A stretch of DNA of 41,350 bases, from positions 1 to 41,350 of the forward strand of contig JBJHDM010000028.1 in the NCBI GenBank assembly GCA_050486545.1. The letters are read 5' to 3'. The DNA comes from DAOMNN01 sp050486545. Lineage in GTDB: Bacteria > Pseudomonadota > Gammaproteobacteria > Burkholderiales > Rhodocyclaceae. The notes beneath the pieces were generated by a model. That model did not search any database. It saw only the letters and a program-made list of their open reading frames with translations, and was not told the origin of the DNA. This document shows, one piece after another, positions 40,507 through 41,350 of this stretch. How positions within the stretch are numbered: position 1 is the first letter of the stretch; the number at the start of each line of letters is the position of its first letter. A program made the translations under genes and the position numbers.

Positions 40507-40592
40507 ACGGCGACAGCGATTCGTCAGCGGATGCCGACCCGGCGCTGATGCATGCGGATGTATGCAGTGATATGCGCGACGTCATCGGGCGT
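40443..40592. repeat. 150-bp direct repeat, right copy
   Basis: Identical to 31450-31599. Here it joins a cls 3' fragment to the 3' end of the intact cytochrome c gene. It is the right border of the 8,993-bp unit. Confidence 0.93.
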
Positions 40593-40931
40593 GAGCCCTT
40601 CGACCGGCGGCATGTCGCCGAACTGCCAGTGATGGGCGTGTACGCCCTGTGCGACCGCCATCTGGAAGGCCGCGTCGCTATGGTGAGAGGGTTCGTAGAT
40701 CCGGTGCAGCATCGGTGGGCCGACTTCCGTGCCATTCAGATCGACGCCGTGGCAGGCGGCGCAGTGGGTCTCGTACAGCGGCTTGCCGACGTTCGGATTC
40801 GGCATCAGTCCCGGGCTCGGTTTCGGAGGCGGTTGCCAGTTCTGGGCGGCCAGGCCGGCCGACAGGGTGCCGAGAACCATGGCGATGGCGATCTTCAGCG
40901 TCCGTTCCGGTCGGCGATGGGTGTCGTGCAT
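40524..40931 (-). CDS. Periplasmic c-type cytochrome (single haem)
   Basis: 135 aa. Signal peptide TLKIAIAMVLGTLSAGLAAQ, haem attachment CAACH (57-61) in YETHCAACHGVDLNG, and a likely axial Met M107 in FGDMPPV. This is a class I cytochrome c domain that would carry electrons in the periplasm. It could receive electrons released by copper oxidation, but this is conjecture. Its 3' end is in the right repeat. The small membrane gene 40944 is upstream on the same strand. Confidence 0.87.
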   Translation of the reverse strand: MHDTHRRPERTLKIAIAMVLGTLSAGLAAQNWQPPPKPSPGLMPNPNVGKPLYETHCAACHGVDLNGTEVGPPMLHRIYEPSHHSDAAFQMAVAQGVHAHHWQFGDMPPVEGLTPDDVAHITAYIRMHQRRVGIR

Positions 40932-40943
40932 GGGAGTATCCGT

Positions 40944-41156
40944 TCAAGGTTGTCGGGTATCGGGAGCCGTGGCGTCGGGTGCGGTCCGTAGCCGTCCCCG
41001 TGCGAGCAGCGCGGCCAGCCCGGCGAACAGCAGCGAGCCGAAGCCCCACACCCAGGCGTAGCCGATCATGTCGCCCCATGGCGCCACGGCGTATGCGACT
41101 GCGAGTACGGCCCAGACGACGGCTACGGGGACAATCAGCCAGAAATCTTCGTTCAT
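40944..41156 (-). CDS. Small two-helix membrane protein (70 aa)
   Basis: 70 aa with two hydrophobic segments (FWLIVPVAVVWAVLAVAYAV and YAWVWGFGSLLFAGLAALLA) and a charged tail. GGAGG precedes ATG 41156. It lies 15 bases after the end of gene 41172 and 12 bases before the cytochrome c gene, so all three may form one operon. No named family is recognised. Confidence 0.68.
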   Translation of the reverse strand: MNEDFWLIVPVAVVWAVLAVAYAVAPWGDMIGYAWVWGFGSLLFAGLAALLARGRLRTAPDATAPDTRQP

Positions 41157-41171
41157 TCCAGGTTCCTCCGG

Positions 41172-41350
41172 TCAGTGACCGCCGCCACCGGCAGCGGTGA
41201 CCGGCAGCGACTGCATCATCTCGAAACCGATCGTCGTGAATCCGTACATCGCCACGACGATCACCAAGACCGACAGGGGTCCCACCCAGGCCGTGCTCGC
41301 CCGTTGCAGCGGGCTGCCACCCCAGGCGACGGTGAGCCCGTCCGCATCCG
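41172..41350 (-). CDS. C-terminal part of a membrane protein (5' end cut by window)
   Basis: The final 58 residues of a longer gene: WGGSPLQRASTAWVGPLSVL, then a helix (LVIVVAMYGFTTIGFEMM) and QSLPVTAAGGGH to the stop at 41172-41174. A single membrane helix near the end is visible. It is the probable first gene of the unit with the 70-aa protein and the cytochrome c. Too little remains to name a family. Confidence 0.6.
   Translation of the reverse strand, partial: DADGLTVAWGGSPLQRASTAWVGPLSVLVIVVAMYGFTTIGFEMMQSLPVTAAGGGGH

Noticed and set aside
31450..40592. Insertion sequence or integrase as the cause of the 150-bp repeats
   Set aside because: No transposase, integrase, tRNA or terminal inverted repeats were found; target duplications of 150 bp are not typical of insertion sequences. 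Homologous recombination or duplication is preferred.
40130..40735. Minus-strand frame running from non-coding DNA into the cytochrome c region
   Set aside because: It is in a different frame from the cytochrome, contains shadow sequence of the repeat, and shows no domain.

Overview
The window is GC-rich DNA from a Gram-negative bacterium, most likely a betaproteobacterium of the Rhodocyclales type (Azoarcus/Thauera-like). This is an inference from the betaproteobacterial general porin at 38841-39887, a DUF4148 protein, and CadR, CueR and Cus homologues of that flavour. No rRNA, tRNA, CRISPR array or recognisable transposase was seen. Nearly the whole window is a copper (and probably silver) resistance and homeostasis island.

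Left part (1-13.9 kb): the 3'-truncated gene of an MscS-type mechanosensitive channel; a CadR-like MerR regulator with its own operator and a coupled 78-aa protein; a minus-strand trio (DUF2933 membrane protein, isoprenylcysteine-methyltransferase-like protein, YHS protein); then a CueR-controlled minus-strand operon of copZ, copA (P1B ATPase), cueR, a DMT/EamA transporter with a histidine-rich tail, and a methyltransferase. Two MerR-type promoters with 19-bp spacers lie before copZ and copA. A scar of two gene fragments (FtsX-type permease start, beta-barrel end) is followed by two small unknown genes, an orphan restriction-endonuclease-like gene and a LolA-like gene.

Middle (14-31.5 kb): a second CopA-type ATPase with a degenerate metal-binding domain and a FixH-like periplasmic partner; a Met-rich periplasmic protein; cusF-cusC-cusB-cusA for tripartite Cu/Ag efflux, divergent from a CusR-like regulator that has no adjacent kinase; then an operon of TolC-like protein, multicopper oxidase, cupredoxin, second CusF and YqaA; a DUF4148 protein; and a cardiolipin-synthase-like gene (cls).

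Right part (31.5-41.35 kb): an 8,993-bp unit bounded by a perfect 150-bp direct repeat (31450-31599 and 40443-40592). The repeat covers the convergent 3' ends of cls and a cytochrome c gene. Removing the unit rejoins an intact cls to an intact cytochrome c gene, so the unit looks inserted or duplicated. It carries a second two-component system, a receiver-like unknown, a second cupredoxin, a Sel1-repeat protein and two porins. After it come the cytochrome c gene and two small membrane genes, one of them cut by the window end.

The common thread is a repeated operator, CTGAC-N5-GATTAC-N6-GTAATC (with variants), at eight clear sites and perhaps two more: 4957, 11021, 16892, 17600, 24264, 29432, 29942 and 34286, with weaker candidates at 10195 and 37407. 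It resembles a CopR/CusR-type box and would tie most copper operons here, and some unknown genes, into one regulon. CueR controls the cytoplasmic ATPase arm separately.
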